62,617 nt of DNA, taken from positions 1 to 62,617 of the forward strand of contig CALUVO010000082.1 of NCBI GenBank assembly GCA_944324245.1. The letters are read 5' to 3'. The position numbers and the translations under genes are program-made. Under the pieces are notes generated by a model that saw only the letters and a list, made by a program, of their open reading frames with translations, was not told where the DNA came from and made no database searches. This document shows, piece after piece, positions 62,535 to 62,617 of this stretch. This stretch comes from Candidatus Gastranaerophilales bacterium. Lineage in GTDB: Bacteria; Cyanobacteriota; Vampirovibrionia; Gastranaerophilales; Gastranaerophilaceae. Numbering within the stretch: position 1 is the stretch's first letter; every line of letters starts with the position of its first letter.

Positions 62535-62617
62535 ATAGGGGAGTATCAGAACTCCCCTACAAACTGTTATTTGCAGTTATCTATACTCATTTGGAATTTC
62601 GATATGAAGTGTCTCAC

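Overview
The window looks like a chromosome segment from an AT-rich, Gram-negative, probably anaerobic or micro-aerotolerant bacterium. The best fit is a non-photosynthetic relative of the Cyanobacteria (Vampirovibrionia/Melainabacteria, probably Gastranaerophilales). This is an inference. It rests on a Ycf45-type AAA+ ATPase (45335-46924) of the cyanobacterial/plastid kind, heptose genes implying an outer membrane, a superoxide reductase plus ferritin pair, a flagellar-type export core, and many small lineage-specific proteins. I saw no rRNA, tRNA, CRISPR array, transposase or phage gene.

Layout. 0-6.2 kb: gltX, an LD-carboxypeptidase, dnaX, then fabF and acpP. 6.2-6.9 kb: a GC-rich repeat element. 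6.9-11.3 kb: bioG-bioC, a membrane protein that is a paralogue of a flagellar-locus protein, holA and holB. 11.3-22.2 kb: a long minus-strand run of mfd, a SurA/PrsA-like lipoprotein, hldA-hldC type heptose genes, MBL and metallophosphoesterase hydrolases, tlyA and unknowns. 22.4-25.3 kb: a nucleoside transporter and manC. 25.3-32.7 kb: a minus-strand flagellar/type III operon fliF - FliG-like - fliH - flhA - fliI. 32.8-46.9 kb: signalling and envelope genes (a degenerate HD-GYP protein, an intact GAF/HD-GYP protein, TPR protein, two LuxR-type response regulators, pentapeptide protein, glycosyltransferase, ECF sigma/anti-sigma pair, Ycf45). 47.4-50.8 kb: ferritin, superoxide reductase and a group of unknown small proteins. 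50.8-53.6 kb: rimO, radA. 53.6-58.6 kb: nuoJKLMN, a complex I membrane arm. 58.7-62.5 kb: TPR protein, polyprenyl synthase, lepB, nagZ, rplS.

The most unusual content falls into three groups. (1) The complex I membrane arm keeps its gene order but lacks many proton-path residues: NuoK has lost both key glutamates, NuoL lacks about 230 central residues, and NuoM and NuoN have lost key lysines. (2) The gene in the fliG position encodes a protein with a novel N-terminal domain plus a FliG-like repeat. The same N-terminal domain recurs, fused to transmembrane helices, about 20 kb away between bioC and holA. (3) Modular, GC-rich, palindrome-rich intergenic repeats occur in at least three places. 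Two copies share both ends in opposite orientation, and two share a core in which a hairpin shows a compensatory base-pair change. Several enzymes also carry altered catalytic residues: HldA (GAGD to GAGG), one HD-GYP protein (HD to QN), one alpha/beta hydrolase (Ser to Asp) and the polyprenyl synthase (second DDxxD).

Starts were moved from the longest ORF where a Shine-Dalgarno sequence or family alignment favoured an internal codon (dnaX, 8360, mfd, 22235, manC, fliI, dfx, 48528).
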